Both the position numbers and the translations under genes were made by a program. This document shows positions 49,274-60,951 of a DNA stretch of 64,000 nt, piece after piece. The notes below the pieces were generated by a model. The model was not told where the DNA came from, did no database searches, and saw only the letters and a list, made by a program, of their open reading frames with translations. This DNA comes from Botryosphaeria dothidea. Lineage: Eukaryota > Ascomycota > Dothideomycetes > Botryosphaeriales > Botryosphaeriaceae. Positions within the stretch are counted from its first letter, which is position 1, and every line of letters begins with the position of its first letter. The DNA lies in NCBI GenBank assembly GCA_011503125.2, contig WWBZ02000040.1, positions 3,534,001 through 3,598,000 on the forward strand, given 5' to 3'.

Positions 49274-49887
49274 CAGGCTTAACTGAAGGTAGTTTTCGGT
49301 GGGTGGTAGATAACGTCAAGTGCACCTCAGCGCAACGAAGCAGTGAAAAATGCACAGATTGCCGAAAACTCTCCAAACAGTAGCACTATAAATCAAAGTC
49401 TCGAAACGCAGAGCCTCAACGAGGCTGGAGCTTGACCCCCTCGGCATGGTGCCACAAGTAACGTACCCCGCCCGCAGGAATTATCTTATGATTGGATGGA
49501 TCGACTGCGCAGCCCAACACTAGCTGCACAGCACGTTCACCGGTGGACAAGCGAGGACTCCGCCACGGTGAGGAGGTTGCACCCACATTGTGATACGTCA
49601 CCAGAAACAACGCCACAGATTCCCAAAGCATTGTCGCATGATTATTCATTCATAGGGTTGATTTAATAGGTAGATGTTAATGCTAAAAGCCATCAATTTA
49701 CGGCGTTAATTTCTAGAAAATATTCAGTAATACCTCAGATCTATCGAAGCAAAAACAAAAGCTCACATCTCTACAACCCAGCGCCTACAAACCTCCTCTC
49801 GCCCAATCCGACCAGCGGAACCCCGACCAACCTTCCACAAACCTACCTTGTCTCCCCACACCTCAAAAAAAAAAAAAAAACATCCAC
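49274..49887. other. intergenic
   Basis: Promoter of the membrane protein gene and 3' flank of the next minus-strand gene, with an A-run of 16 at 49865-49880. Nothing else recognised. Confidence 0.6.
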
Positions 49888-50598
49888 CTACGGACACCCC
49901 CTCCCATGCCCATCCCTCACCTCCGCACCCTCGCACCACCGCCCCCGCGCCATCAACCCCCTCCTCCCCTCCTCGACCTCCCTCCGCACGATCCTCCCAT
50001 GCGCCCCGACCAACACCTCCCGCTCCCCCTCCCGCAACACGCCGCTATTCCGCCCCAGCAACGCGCCGAACGCGCCCTCCATGCCCTCCGCCGCGCGCCG
50101 CACGCCCTCGTCGACGCACACCGCGCACGCGAACGCGCCGACGACGAACGCGCGCGCGGCGGCGGCGGCGGCGGCGGCGGACGAGCCGACGTGCGCGCAG
50201 TTGGCGCCGCAGGGGGACAGGAACGGGGTGCGGACGACGTGGTTGCAGGGGCCCAGGCGGTGGTGGGTGGAGAGCGGGGCGGCGCAGGTCTGCGGGGGCC
50301 AGGGGACGGCGGAGGGGGGCAGAGGGAGGTCGTCGGCGCGCGGGTCGGGTGCGATGTCGAGGGAGCAAACGGAAAGGGCGGGGCTGAGTGAGTGCGCATC
50401 ATCATCTTCCTTGGGGGAGAGGAGCGGGGAGCGCTCGAGGTGGAGGGTTGGGTGCGGGCGGAGGATGTGGCTGATTTTGGGGATCAGAGCGCGTAGGCAC
50501 GTGGGGTCGCGGAGGAGGTCGTGGTTGCGGCGGATGATAGCGAAGGTGGTCGTCTTCTTTTTCTTGAGAAAGGTGAGCTTTGCGGTGAGGAAAGACAT
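49888..50598 (-). CDS. small Cys/His-framework protein with PCGANC motif, 236 residues (copy A)
   Basis: A single-exon frame from ATG 50598. The core reads CNHVVRTPFLSPCGANCAHV, followed 18 residues later by FACAVC. The order C-x12-C-x-H-x3-T-x5-CGANC-x2-V-x(17-18)-F-x-C-x2-C is shared with the plus-strand gene 500 bases away, so the two are paralogues and the residues probably bind zinc. The N-terminal half is Pro/His/Leu-rich. An Ala run (eight residues) and an Arg/Glu/Gly-rich tail lie in very GC-rich DNA. No signal peptide is evident. Function unknown. Confidence 0.65.
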   Translation of the reverse strand: MSFLTAKLTFLKKKKTTTFAIIRRNHDLLRDPTCLRALIPKISHILRPHPTLHLERSPLLSPKEDDDAHSLSPALSVCSLDIAPDPRADDLPLPPSAVPWPPQTCAAPLSTHHRLGPCNHVVRTPFLSPCGANCAHVGSSAAAAAAAARAFVVGAFACAVCVDEGVRRAAEGMEGAFGALLGRNSGVLREGEREVLVGAHGRIVRREVEEGRRGLMARGRWCEGAEVRDGHGRGCP

Positions 50599-51098
50599 GG
50601 TGGGTTACTTCTCTTTTTGGTGATCGGTTTTGAGAACCAACTTTGCGATGTCGAAAGCTGTGGAGTGTTTCATCATGGGACTGCACGACAGAGAAGAAAT
50701 AATATAAAGAGTAGGGGTTTGTATAGAGGAACAATAAAGATGGATAGGCAAACAATGTGAATTGTTGTGCTTCTTTATCTGGCTGCCTTGTTGCATCCTT
50801 GCCACTTGAGCCACTTACGTCTGCCTATTGTTTGATCACCCTGAGTAAAGAGTATAACGCATTTTGAAAACATTTAGATTCACGGATGACTCGGGGTCGT
50901 TACTTTCGGATTCTCAAGGTAATTTGCGCAATGCTGGTCCAAAATTCAACCATTGAACCAAGGCAGTTGGACCCTTGATCCATGGCACACTCAGGTACTA
51001 ACTATCCAAAAGTCAGAACAAAATTTCGACGCAACTATATATACGAAACGCTTCATACCTTCTCACAGTCCGTACCTGAGCATCGCTCAACCTTCGCA
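50599..51098. promoter_or_regulatory. divergent promoter of the PCGANC pair
   Basis: 500 bases between two head-to-head paralogues. A TATATATA box at 51036-51043 lies about 56-63 bases before the plus-strand ATG at 51099; TATATTA near 50699-50707 (reading the minus strand) lies about 100 bases before the minus-strand ATG. Confidence 0.5.
51036..51043 (+). promoter_or_regulatory. TATA box of copy B
   Basis: TATATATA at a normal distance from the ATG at 51099. It argues against an earlier in-frame ATG at 50982, which lies upstream of the box. Confidence 0.5.
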
Positions 51099-51578
51099 AT
51101 GAAGTTCCGTAAAGTGACAACAGTGGCGCGGTGGCTGGCACGCAAACCAAAGCTCACTGCACTTTCCGATCCCGCAAGAACCGCCGAAGTCTCGACCAAG
51201 ATGAAATTTCTAGCAGAGTCGCCTGAGCCCTGCAAAACCCATCCGGACGGAACGCGCTACCACCTCCTGGACTGTAGACACCTCATCGAGACGAAGGACC
51301 CACAACCATGTGGCGCAAATTGCATGGGCGTCTCGAAAAAGCGCAAAGACTCCGTAATCGAAGTGGAAACACTGCCAGCCGCGTTCAGCTGTCCCAAGTG
51401 TTCGACTATCGGCGTAAACTGGGCATACATGAGCTTTGATCAGATAAGGGCTCACCCGAGTTATGAGAGAAAGTATGGCGAAAGCAGTCCAGAATTGGAA
51501 CTTGAGAACATGAAAGAGTGGGTTGGATTGTGCAAATCGAAACACAAAGTGAGACTGTGGGGCGGGCCGCCTTTGTGA
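51099..51578 (+). CDS. small Cys/His-framework protein with PCGANC motif, 159 residues (copy B)
   Basis: Intronless. The start MKFRKVTTVARWLARKPKLT was chosen because of the TATA box just upstream; an in-frame ATG 117 bases earlier is less likely. The core CRHLIETKDPQPCGANCMGV is followed 17 residues later by FSCPKC, the same framework as copy A on the opposite strand. A preceding PCKTHPDGTRYHLLD segment aligns with QTCAAPLSTHHRLGP of copy A. The C-terminal third is a charged helical stretch (RAHPSYERKYGESSPELELE, NMKEWVGLCKSKHK). No signal peptide or membrane helix. I do not recognise a named family; a zinc-ribbon-like fold is inferred from the Cys/His spacing only. Confidence 0.75.
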   Translation: MKFRKVTTVARWLARKPKLTALSDPARTAEVSTKMKFLAESPEPCKTHPDGTRYHLLDCRHLIETKDPQPCGANCMGVSKKRKDSVIEVETLPAAFSCPKCSTIGVNWAYMSFDQIRAHPSYERKYGESSPELELENMKEWVGLCKSKHKVRLWGGPPL

Positions 51579-51794
51579 GGCAGTACTCGCCACTGATGTC
51601 TCGCCGAACTATGACGATGATAGGGAAACTCCGTATTTCCACAGTGAGCCGGACCAAAAAGGAGTAGGATTGTGAAGTGAAGAGGAGAGAGATATTGATG
51701 AGCATCTTTTTTAAGACAGACCAAATCTTTGGGGAAAAGAGGCTGTTTACATGGGTTAAATACAACGCCCAACTTTTGGTGACCGTTGGAAAAG

Positions 51795-53020
51795 TCATTC
51801 AAGGCGGCGGGCAAGATCCAGCCCCTCAACAGTGAGCTTGAACGCATCATTACGCGCATAAGAGCCCGCAACATCGATATCCAAGCGGCCCCTATCGCAC
51901 TCCTCGAAATCCACCTCGACGGCCAAAACATCGTCCTCGTTTTCCCAAGTAGGCCCAGCCAAAACGTCTCCATACGGGCCAACGATGCAGGAACCGCCAC
52001 GGCAGACAAACTCCTCGTCCGCAGAAGATGAGAACTGCGGCGTGGTGAGGGCTGGTCTCGTATCCTCATCCTCCGAGATAGCCGAAGACAGAGGACCATG
52101 GCCATTGACGTCCGGGCCGGGGATGCTGATCTCATGGCCCTCCTCAATCGTCAACGTCGACCTCCTGCGCCCAGACTTCTTCGGCTCGACGACGTGGCCC
52201 ACCGACGCCTGCTCCATCTTCTGCTGCTGCAGATGCCCATGCGGATCCCTCACCCACGCCGGCAAATGCTTCCTCCTGACGCACTGATTCGAGCTCAGCA
52301 CGTACGCGCGACTCTCGTTTCGCGATGGTGCGCATGAGCGGCAACCACGTGTCCCTGGCATCCGCCGTCGGCGCGAGGTACAGGTTGACGTTCTGCGCGT
52401 AAATCGCGAAGCGCGTCAGGGGCATGAAGTTTTCCCAGCAGATGGCGGCCGCGAGCGTCAGCCGGACACCCTTGATCGTCGCCGTCACGGCCTTGAGCGT
52501 CTTCGCCTGGCCCTGCGCCCAGATGAGCCCGCTCCGTGCCCGTCGGCATGACCTTGCGCCGCTTGCCCACCACGCCCCGCTGCGGACACACGTACACGAC
52601 CGAGCAGTACAGGCTGCCGCCGCTCCTCTCGACCAGGCCCGTCACGACGAACACGCCCGTCTCGCGCGCCACGCGCTCCAGCTCCTCGCGCGTGCCGTCG
52701 CCGCGGTGCTTCGCCCCCTTGGCGACCGGCAGCCGGCGCTCGACCCAGTCGTCGCCGGCGTCCTGCGGCGTGTCGCCCAGGTCGACGGCGTCGTTGAAGT
52801 AGGCCAGGAACTGGTCGCGCCCCGCGGGGTCGCGCGCGCCGACGCGGGCGCCGAAGTCGCACGTGCGCGGGTAGCCGCCCAGGTAGGCTTCCGGGAACAG
52901 GATGAGGTCGACGCCGGTGCGTGCGGCCTTGCGCGTCGTCTGCTCCAGCGCCCGGACCGTCTCGGGCGTGGTGTCGAGCGTGCGGGCCTGCGCGACGGCG
53001 AGCTTCAAGGTTTTGGGCAT
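51795..53020 (-). CDS. nitrilase (carbon-nitrogen hydrolase), two apparent frameshifts
   Basis: Hydrolyses an organic nitrile to acid and ammonia, or a related C-N bond, in the cytosol. Starts [15 protein letters not shown] at 53020, single exon. The catalytic triad is visible: Glu44 in [11 protein letters not shown], Lys in [13 protein letters not shown], and Cys in [11 protein letters not shown]. The protein changes frame after GTER and again after MRTIA. Ignoring one G of the plus-strand CCC at 52528-52530 and one A (plus-strand TTT at 52318-52320) makes a single 407-residue frame that continues [20 protein letters not shown] and [20 protein letters not shown], as in true nitrilases. Sequence errors are therefore likelier than a pseudogene. 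The C-terminal 80 residues after WVRDPHG contain a non-conserved insert. Confidence 0.82.
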
Positions 53021-53587
53021 TGTGAAGGGAGTTGTTAGTGGAACTATGGTGGTTCCTAAGGCTCCGGGGGAGGAATTGAGAGGGTTGAATAGTTGAAAGG
53101 TGGGAGGAAGGAGGAAGAAGGAGTCATCGTTGGAGAGTGGAGTGAAGTCTGATGAAGCGGGGACCATCGAGGTCGTGAGCGAATGGAGCTGCGGAGCTAT
53201 CCGAACTCGGCATCATCGGCATCCTCGGCAGGCAATCACGTCACGGCCTGACAAAGAATGCTCATTCACGATAACACTTCTTGGTCATCGGAAGCATAGG
53301 CTCGAGTCGAAGGCATGGCAAAGACATCAACTTGAAAGCTGGTGCAATGTTCTAGCATTGGTGAATATTATGAATTGTATACTCTTGAGAATGCAGCCGT
53401 CTTATCATCTCTATGGTACTCATGAGAAAGACATAACGCACGGCTAAGCTGCAGAAATAAACAAGGGAACCACCAAACCCCCCAAGAATGGATATATCAA
53501 AGAAATTAAGCATCTCCCCAAACTTCCCTCTACGATGCAGAGATGTACTAGAAGAAACCCCCAAGGAAAAATTACCTCTCATCGTGA
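53021..53587. other. intergenic
   Basis: Promoter of the nitrilase and 3' flank of the SAC-domain gene. Nothing recognised. Confidence 0.6.
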
Positions 53588-56500
53588 TCAAGCCCATACC
53601 AGCTTCTTCAACGAATAACCAATCTGCTCCAAGTAACTTGTGCTCTTCTTTGCCTCTGCCAGCGAAACAATATCTCTATGCTGTATCGGCAAGTCGTCTC
53701 CCTCTGCAATTATGCCCTTCCCCTTTCCTGTAGTACCACTCTGCGCGTTCACTCTAGCTCGCAGAGTCTTTGCTCGTTTAATCTCTTCACAAATCATGCT
53801 TACGAGCTCACGCTCACTAGGCGGCTCAGAATCAGCGTCTGTGCTGCCTCTAGTAGTGGCGAAGCTCGACTTAGGAGGGAGCGCCTTGAATGCGAGATAG
53901 CGCTTCTCCGTGCCGGGTGGCAGCGGCGAGCCAACTGCTGATTCATCTTGTTGCTGTTGCTTCTGCGGTGTCTGCGGCGTGCCTTTGGCGTCCTTCGGTG
54001 CCTCCGGGGCGTCATCTATCGTTGACTGGTTGTTCTTAGCCGCCGTTGCTTGCTTGCCCTCGCTCGGCTTGGCGACTTGGTCCCTTAGATCCTCATCCAT
54101 CGTATTTCTCCTGTCTGCCTCCTCTTTCACTTCAGCTCGAGCCTGAGCTTCAGACTCGCTCTTCTCATTCGAGAGGCTCCTTGTGTTCACACGCACCAAA
54201 TTAGGGCCCTTGTGCACGTATTCGACCAGGAAGCCCACGTTTTTCGACTCGTCCATGTGACGTGGTGCCAGAGTGCTGGTGATATAGGCTCCTTTCGTGA
54301 GACCCGTCAGATCCTCAAGTTCAATTCGCTCGAATTCGCGTACTTTCTCCGTGCCCCAATCGAAACGGCAGAAGTAGAGTGCACGCTCGGTCAGAAGGAG
54401 AACGCACTCCTCGAAGGGCAAGGCACGGAGTGAATTTGACTTGGCCGGGCAAGACAGGGTCCATCCGTGCACAAGGTCTTCTTGCGGGTCTTCGATAACA
54501 AGTTCAGCACAACGTGAAATGGCGAGTTGTCTGACCTTCCGAAGGTCAATGGCGTAGTCCTGTGCCTTCATGTCGTCCTCAAAGTCGGCGAAGATATTTT
54601 CGGTAGCGCGGCCAAGGAGGTAATCGATTACAGCCTGGGCAAAGTAATCATTGACGATGTTGTTGTAGTAACGCGAGAGTGTAAGACCAAAGTCTGTCAG
54701 AGCCCCGGTAATATTGCGCTTCCGTGTACGCGTGAAGTCGCCCTTCAAGGCCGCCGTTCCAGCGTACTGCCTCGAAATGGCATCGCCATTGTCTGCCCAA
54801 AGTGTGTTGAACCAGGCAGTGCGAGGGTCATGTTGGAGGTCGATGCTGACCTTTTGGTCGGCCAGTTGTTTCTCAAGAGCTTCGCGGGCACAGGCTGATT
54901 GCACAACATTTGTGCGGTCCAAGCAGTCCATGCAGTTCGTGCGGAGAATGCCACTCTGCATCTGGACTATCCGTCCATGGTCCTCGACGGTCCATCCGTA
55001 GGTCTTCATGTTCTTGGATAAAGAGTTCATAAGGAGTGCCACATTCTCGAACTTCATGCCCCTGCAAACGTTATGGAAATCAAACCACTCAAATCCGAGC
55101 AGCATGCCTCTCCCATCGATACCGCCTCTTTCATTGAGTGAGTTCGCATAGTCCTCATATGCAGCACCAATCTTCTTCTCATTACCGTGTTTGTCCACAA
55201 GCGAGGCCACCTGAATACCCCCATACCTGGCAGCTAATTGGGAGAAATGAAGCTTGAATGCAGCTGCATTGGTCTCCGGAGAGCCCCAGAATTGAACGAT
55301 TGGTTTCAGACTGTAAGGAGATTGAGAGAAGAAGAGGGGTATGGAGCCTCTGAATTGCACAAATGAGTAAATCTTGCCGTCTTCTGAGTCCCATGACTGC
55401 GGTGACAGAATTTGCTCCGTTTCGACACTATTAGCAACGTGGCCATCTTCATCGATACCGCGGCGGAGATACCGCAAGCCTGCTCTTTGGATTGAACGAC
55501 GGGATATCAATGTGATCACGTAGTCCTTCTTTGTGGAGCTGTGAACAGACAGAGGCGTCACTTGAGGCTGAGCCAAGCCCGACTTAGTACTAGTCCTGGA
55601 TGGTGGAGGGGGAGATGATGCTCGTTTAGCGGCAGCCCCTTCCTGAGCAGCGACGACTTCTTGCGGCTCGGATGCAGCGCCTACCACGGCTGCCTCGGAT
55701 GACTCTGGCGATACGTCGACAGAGAATACCCTCTGTCCCACAAACCCTTGAATGATTGGTAGGACGAAGCTATGCTGGCCGGCTGCGATGAAGGGCCCGA
55801 TGATATGCCTATTCCAAAAGAACTGTTGAAATTAGCTAGAAACAATTTGTCGATCACCCAGCAACTGAGTGCTTACCAAGGGGTCGTAGAGCTTCCATAG
55901 CGGGAGGGAGGAGTGAGTCTCGGTCTGCCTGCTCCAACTCCGTGAGAGGTCAAGGTCATGCGAAAAGAAAAAACTTCTGCTGCTGAAGTAGAGTTTAGTG
56001 GTCTTCAAGATCTTGGGCAAAAGAGTGCCAGTGGTATTGTCTGAGGACTTGGGCAGGTTCTCAGTCACATCCTCGATGGGCTTTACAGCGGCGTCAGATC
56101 CGGAAGGAGGCGGCGACACAGGAGAGGCGGCCGTGGCAGCCGCAGCTTCGGGAGCGTCCTGCGGTGCAGCTGGCGGAGGCTTGGATTTGGGCTTCTGCGC
56201 CAGGTCCTCGTCGCTGCTCATGCCTTGCATACGCCTGCCCTCCGCGCTCCAGCCTTTTCTGGAGAACCATCGCTGAGCGAATCTGCCATATACCCCCTTA
56301 CGACCTATCACATCCTCTGCGACACTAGTTCTCCGGTCCGGCACGGTCGCTGCGGTTGCATTCTTCTCAGCTTCCGGCGGCGGAGTATCCGGCAAGGACT
56401 CATCGACCGTGAGGTGATCGGATGAGGTGTCTGTGTCCGTCTCTGTGTCCGACTCAGACTCGGAATCTTCGCCGCTGCCATCCGAACCCTTGTGGCGCTT

Positions 56501-56931
56501 CAGACTTTCGCGCGCTTGTGTGATGGCGTTGTTTGCCTCGCTTTGCGAAGCAAGAGGGATGAGCGCGACATCGGTAATAACGTAAATGGGCTTCCCACGT
56601 ATCTGGGCGATGATTTCGCGGCGAGATATGGCGATTAGGAAGGTGGATTTCGCGGCTTGTAGAAGGCCTGGCGCGGGAGTGAATCTGGGTTAGCAGTGGT
56701 CTCAGTCGATGCGCAAGTCGGATGAGCCTCACCAACAATTCCATGGGCTTCCAGCGCCTGTGGGGTAGTATCCTCTTCGCGGCGATCCTTCAACAGCGGC
56801 TGTATATTGCCCTTGTAGTCGATCTTGATGGCCTGCTGGGTCGTCGGGGGATGGTTGCGCGGCGGGGAGGGCTGCAGAACTAGGCCGTCGACAGCGGCGA
56901 AGATAAGCAGCTTCCGAACGAGGCCCGGCAT
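53588..56931 (-). CDS. SAC-domain phosphoinositide phosphatase with hSac2-like domain
   Basis: Removes phosphates from phosphoinositides on membranes. Minus-strand exons: 56931-56733, 56667-55877 and 55822-53588; 1074 residues. The SAC domain starts near residue 1 (MPGLVRKLLIFAAVDGLVLQ), is interrupted by a Ser/Asp/Thr-rich low-complexity insert of about 140 residues, and resumes at SLPLWKLYDPLFFWNRHIIG. The catalytic CX5R(T) loop is RTNCMDCLDRTNVVQ. The segment SLRALPFEECVLLLTERALY and later EFERIELEDLTGLTKGAYIT match the hSac2 homology domain found after the SAC domain in INPP5F/Sac2-type proteins. The long acidic C-terminal part has coiled-coil character. No transmembrane helix, unlike Sac1 of the ER, so a cytosolic or endosomal role is likelier. 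Confidence 0.92.
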
Positions 56932-57588
56932 GTTGTCTTGCGCGCTGTGTTGTTGAATTCAGCGCGGGGGCATGGTGGGATGGAGGCTGTTTACGGCAGC
57001 GGCATCGGAAGGAGGACTTGTCGCAAGGCATTGGCTCATGACGTCGTCATGCTTGCAAACACTAGCGCCCGCGCTGCAGTGCGCCCAATAACGAGCATTT
57101 GGGGCCTGACCTTTGTCTCTCTTTACGGTCCACCGTGCGCTATTGTCAAATGACCCTGTAAAACATGAGTGAAATCTTTGAAGGGCTTGCTCGTCCTCGT
57201 AACATACCGCATGAGTCCTGCAAGGTCGAACGAGCGTGTATACCGGCACAGCTGGTGCCCGAAGGCGCGTGCTCCAGGTAGGGTCCGCATGAGCCCTTTG
57301 CGATGGGATGAGGTCCGACGAGACATTTCCGCACGGTGCTTCAATCTGCGCTCGCGTGCAGCGACGCGTCTCGCGTCTGCATCAGAACCCATGTCCAAAA
57401 AGCTCCGGTTCCTGGAACACGCATCCCTGCTCCGACCAAAATCCGATGATGCATCACGCTTAATAGGTATGTTCCCCAGCGAACATCAACATTGATATAA
57501 AATAAGATAAAATGGCATTCATAAAGATCGTAAAGCATTTTTGCGACACGACAAACGCATCTTCCCTCCTAGAACCCCTTGGACAGCA
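56932..57588. other. intergenic
   Basis: Promoter of the SAC-domain gene (minus strand) and 3' flank of the aldolase-type gene. Nothing recognised. Confidence 0.6.
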
Positions 57589-58521
57589 CTACTTGTAGAA
57601 CTCGCCCTTGCACTGCTCCTCCTCATACTCGAAGTCCGGCTGGAACTCCCAATACAACGATTCCTGATCCGCGCCCATCTTGAAGGTATACGCCGCGGCC
57701 TCATCCGGGACCAACACCTTCGGGACACCGTTCGCCGCGGCGGCCTCGACCATCAGCTGAACCTCGCAGCTCCTCTCCATCAAGGTGTACAGGTAGGCCG
57801 CCTCGTCGACCGTGTGGCCCACAGTCAGCAGTCCGTGGTTCCTCAGGATCAAGCCCTTGCCGTTGGGTCCAAGCGCACCGGCCAACCGCTTGCCCTCGTC
57901 CTCGGAGAAAACGATGCCGCCGCAGTCCTTGTAAACGGCCTGGGCATCGCCGTAAAAGTAGCAGACGTCCTGGTTGAGCATCTCAAGCGGGCGGGCAAAG
58001 GAGCTCCATGCCTTGCCGTACTTGGAGTGGGTATGGCAGGCCGCGTTGGCGTCCGGCCGCGCCTTGTGCACCGCACTGTGGATCAGGAAGCCGGCCGCGT
58101 TGGCCGGCCGCGACATGTTGCCGCCGATGGCCTTGCCGTCATAGTCAACCAGGATCATGTCGGATGCCTTGAGTTGTCCGAAGTGCTTGCCAAGCGGGTT
58201 CGTCCAGAAAGTGTGGGGGTTCTGGTGTGGTCTTAGTGGTATGTCTTATCGGCAAGAGCAAGGAGCTACTACCTCAGGGTCTCGAACGGAGATATGACCA
58301 GACATGCCCTCTGTGAAACCCTTACGAGCAAAGACACGGAAGGCGCATGCCATGTGGGAGAGGATGAAGTGACGCTGCTTATCCATGTCCGAATAGAGAG
58401 GGATCCCGGGCAGGCAGACGCCTTGCGAAATTGCTTGAAGAGGCGTCATTTCCTCCTTGCCATGAGGTTTGAAAGAAACGATGGCATCCTCCTTCTTTTC
58501 CTCGATTGCCGAAGGGGCCAT
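57589..58521 (-). CDS. class II aldolase/adducin-domain protein
   Basis: Minus-strand exons are 58521-58273 and 58221-57589 (intron 51 bases, GTAGTA donor); 293 residues. The fold is that of fuculose-1-phosphate aldolase and the adducin head. Visible features are FTEGMSGHISVRDPE, NPHTFWTNPLGKHFGQLKAS, DMILVDYDGK, ACHTHSKYGKAWSSFARPLE (two His of the metal site), and ILRNHGLLTVGHTVDEAAYL with the third His. The metal-binding His residues are intact, so a zinc-dependent aldolase or epimerase activity is possible. Fungal members of this group are mostly of unknown substrate and are cytosolic. The N-terminus is hydrophilic without a signal. Confidence 0.92.
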
Positions 58522-59612
58522 GGTGTATTCTTGATTAGGAGATGAAAGAAAGGAGCTGGATGTTGCAAGACTTGTAGGATAGAAAAGAGAGATGCTGAAA
58601 GAGAATTAAGTTGAAATATCCAAGCAGCTGAGGATAGATGGTGGATTGTTCAAAGCGCTCGAGGCCTGAGAGGTGGCGGAGAAAGAGATGCACGCCCTAT
58701 GTTGGCATGTTCGATCGCTTATCAAGCTGGATACATTATTGGCAGCCGACGGCGGGCCAATCGCACATAGGCCGGCGGTGAGGCTTGGCTGTCGGATTTC
58801 AGCGGCGTGGCGGCAGAACGATCAGAAGATGTTGGACGGGTGCAAATCGGTGCAACTCCGTGAGTGGGGCATGCTGCGGAAACGAGTTAAAGAGTCGCGG
58901 AGTGGGGTTAGCGAGCTGCCTTGTGGTCGAATCGCTATGGCCTTCCAAAAGCATAAGCCACTAGCCTTCCTGAAGCGTAACCACTGGCCTACCAAGCACA
59001 TAACCACAACGGCGTAGCCGCAATGACATTTTCGCATTCTACAAACACTATTTGGTATCGAAAACAAGGAGAGCTTTCTGAATTTCACTTAAGCACTGCC
59101 ATTTTTAGTGGCCTCAATCATGGTTCTATGGACAATAAGCTAACACCGGTTAGTATACCTTTTCTTTGAGGCAATTGACTCCTTGATTTTCTCTTCTTCT
59201 TATTACGTATTGCACTTCTTCAAGAAACGTGTTCAAATGGCTAAACCTTCTAGTCATCGAAGACAGCTGTCAGCAATCTCAAGTGAACCTGACCTACCAC
59301 ATTTCCTACCCAAACCGTGGTTATTTATTGTTCAAAGCATTTGAAAATCTATGCTTTAGGTGAAATACCGTAGTGAATTGGCTGAGCACGATTTTGTCGA
59401 CGTGCCTGACCAAATTCCCTTGCTTGTGCAGTGATAACTAAATATGAGAAAAGAATTCGGATATAGTAGTATAACTTAGCCAACAAAATAGTCCCGCTCT
59501 GAAGACTGTGAGAGAAGCTGAATGGTAAAGACAAAATGCTCACCAAGCGAAGCGCCATGACGTCGTCAAACCATATTTACCCGTCTTGGATCTTCCATGA
59601 ACCCCTGTTAAA
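58522..59612. other. 1.1-kb intergenic region
   Basis: Promoter of the aldolase-type gene and 3' flank of the PEX22-like gene. AT-rich from 59040 onward. Nothing recognised. Confidence 0.6.
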
Positions 59613-60951
59613 TCAATCCTTGTCGCCAACCCGACGCTCAAAATCATCAATCAGCCTTGCGCTGTCCACGACCTCTACGCCCTTTCCAAGGCCGATCATG
59701 TTGGTAGTCTCCCACCACTTCTTATCCCTAACGCGGCCACCACCTTCACCCTCGTCCTCGGTGTCAACCAGCCCAAGACCGACACCACCAGCGCCAACAA
59801 CAATCATAACTTGGCCGACCCAGTTTCTGATTTGCTCCACATATTCTCCCTGAACACCGGAAAGATCCTCAGTCAGGTATACGAGGTCAGGCGCTAGATG
59901 GCGGAGCATGTGCACGTGGCCGCTTGGCGTCGTGAAGGGCATGACCATCGTTGGCTTCTCCACCAAGCGAAGAGCTTGCGCATAGATGCTGTTGTACAAT
60001 GAGTTTTCGGATGCCGTCATCGAAGGGGTATTTCCGGATTTGGGCGTATTGTGTCCGCTGCCATAGGGCTGGGATTCGAGAGCCTCGTCGCCGGGGGTCT
60101 GGGCTGGGGTCGAAATGGCGGAGTACGAGGAGCCAAGGGAGCCAGGTTGATTACTAGAGCTAGAACGCGGCTTGAGAGAAGGCGCATAAACAAGGACGAA
60201 GAGGTTGGTGGTTGCGAAGTTCGTGGGCGGAAGGTGGGATAGGATTGACTGCCAAAATTAGAGAATTAAACTTCTTATGCAAAGCGACAAGGCTTACCGG
60301 ATGTTCCTGGTAAGGGGCATGGTCATCCTCCTGCAGAGGGGCATCGGCGGAGACGACAACCACAACCGTCCTCTTCCTCTGTCCCGGCCGCAGTGGTTTG
60401 ACGGGAGGCTGAAGGGTCGCGTTGAACGCATCAGTGTGCGTTCCGACTGCCGAGATACTTTGCGACGAGTGTGCTTCCACGTTTCGGCGCGCAGCTTCCT
60501 CGGACCATCTGGAGTGGTCGCCATAATCCTCGCGGTCCTCTTCGCGGATGGATCCAAGCGCAGCGCCAAATGCTGTGCCAGCGGCAGCTACGCCAGCCGC
60601 AAGCCTCCGGCTCGCGTTGTCGAACACTTGCTGCGGGCTAGGAGTGCGACGAATGGCGCCAGACATACGCGCCACAAACCCTTCATCTTGGTCTCTGGTC
60701 ACGCCGATAGACTCCGGGTATGTGTCGTCCGCATAGCCCGGAGGCTGGGGCGGACGAAATGTATTCCCCTCCTCGCCGTAGCTGAGGTCTGCGTCGTCAT
60801 CGTCGTCGCCATCTTTGCGTTCGCTCCAGACCCATGCCGCGACGCCCACAGTAGCGACAGAAACGGTGATGATGAGAGGGACCCAGTAGCCGAAGGTAGA
60901 TCGGCGCGAGCTCTGCTGACGGCGGTCGTAGCGGTCGTAGGAGAAGGACAT
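59613..60951 (-). CDS. single-pass membrane protein, probably PEX22-like peroxin
   Basis: Minus-strand exons are 60951-60298 and 60248-59613 (intron of 49 bases, GTAAGC donor); 429 residues. The start is ATG at 60951 (MSFSYDRYDRRQQSSRRSTF). One N-terminal transmembrane helix follows, YWVPLIITVSVATVGVAAWV. The soluble part carries KRTVVVVVSADAP, SILSHLPPTNFATTNLFVLV and ALRLVEKPTMVMPFTTPSGH, resembling the filamentous-fungal PEX22-like proteins that anchor the ubiquitin-conjugating enzyme Pex4 at the peroxisome. The match is from memory of the layout (short N-tail, one helix, Rossmann-like soluble domain) and not certain; otherwise it is a conserved fungal protein of unknown function. Confidence 0.7.
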
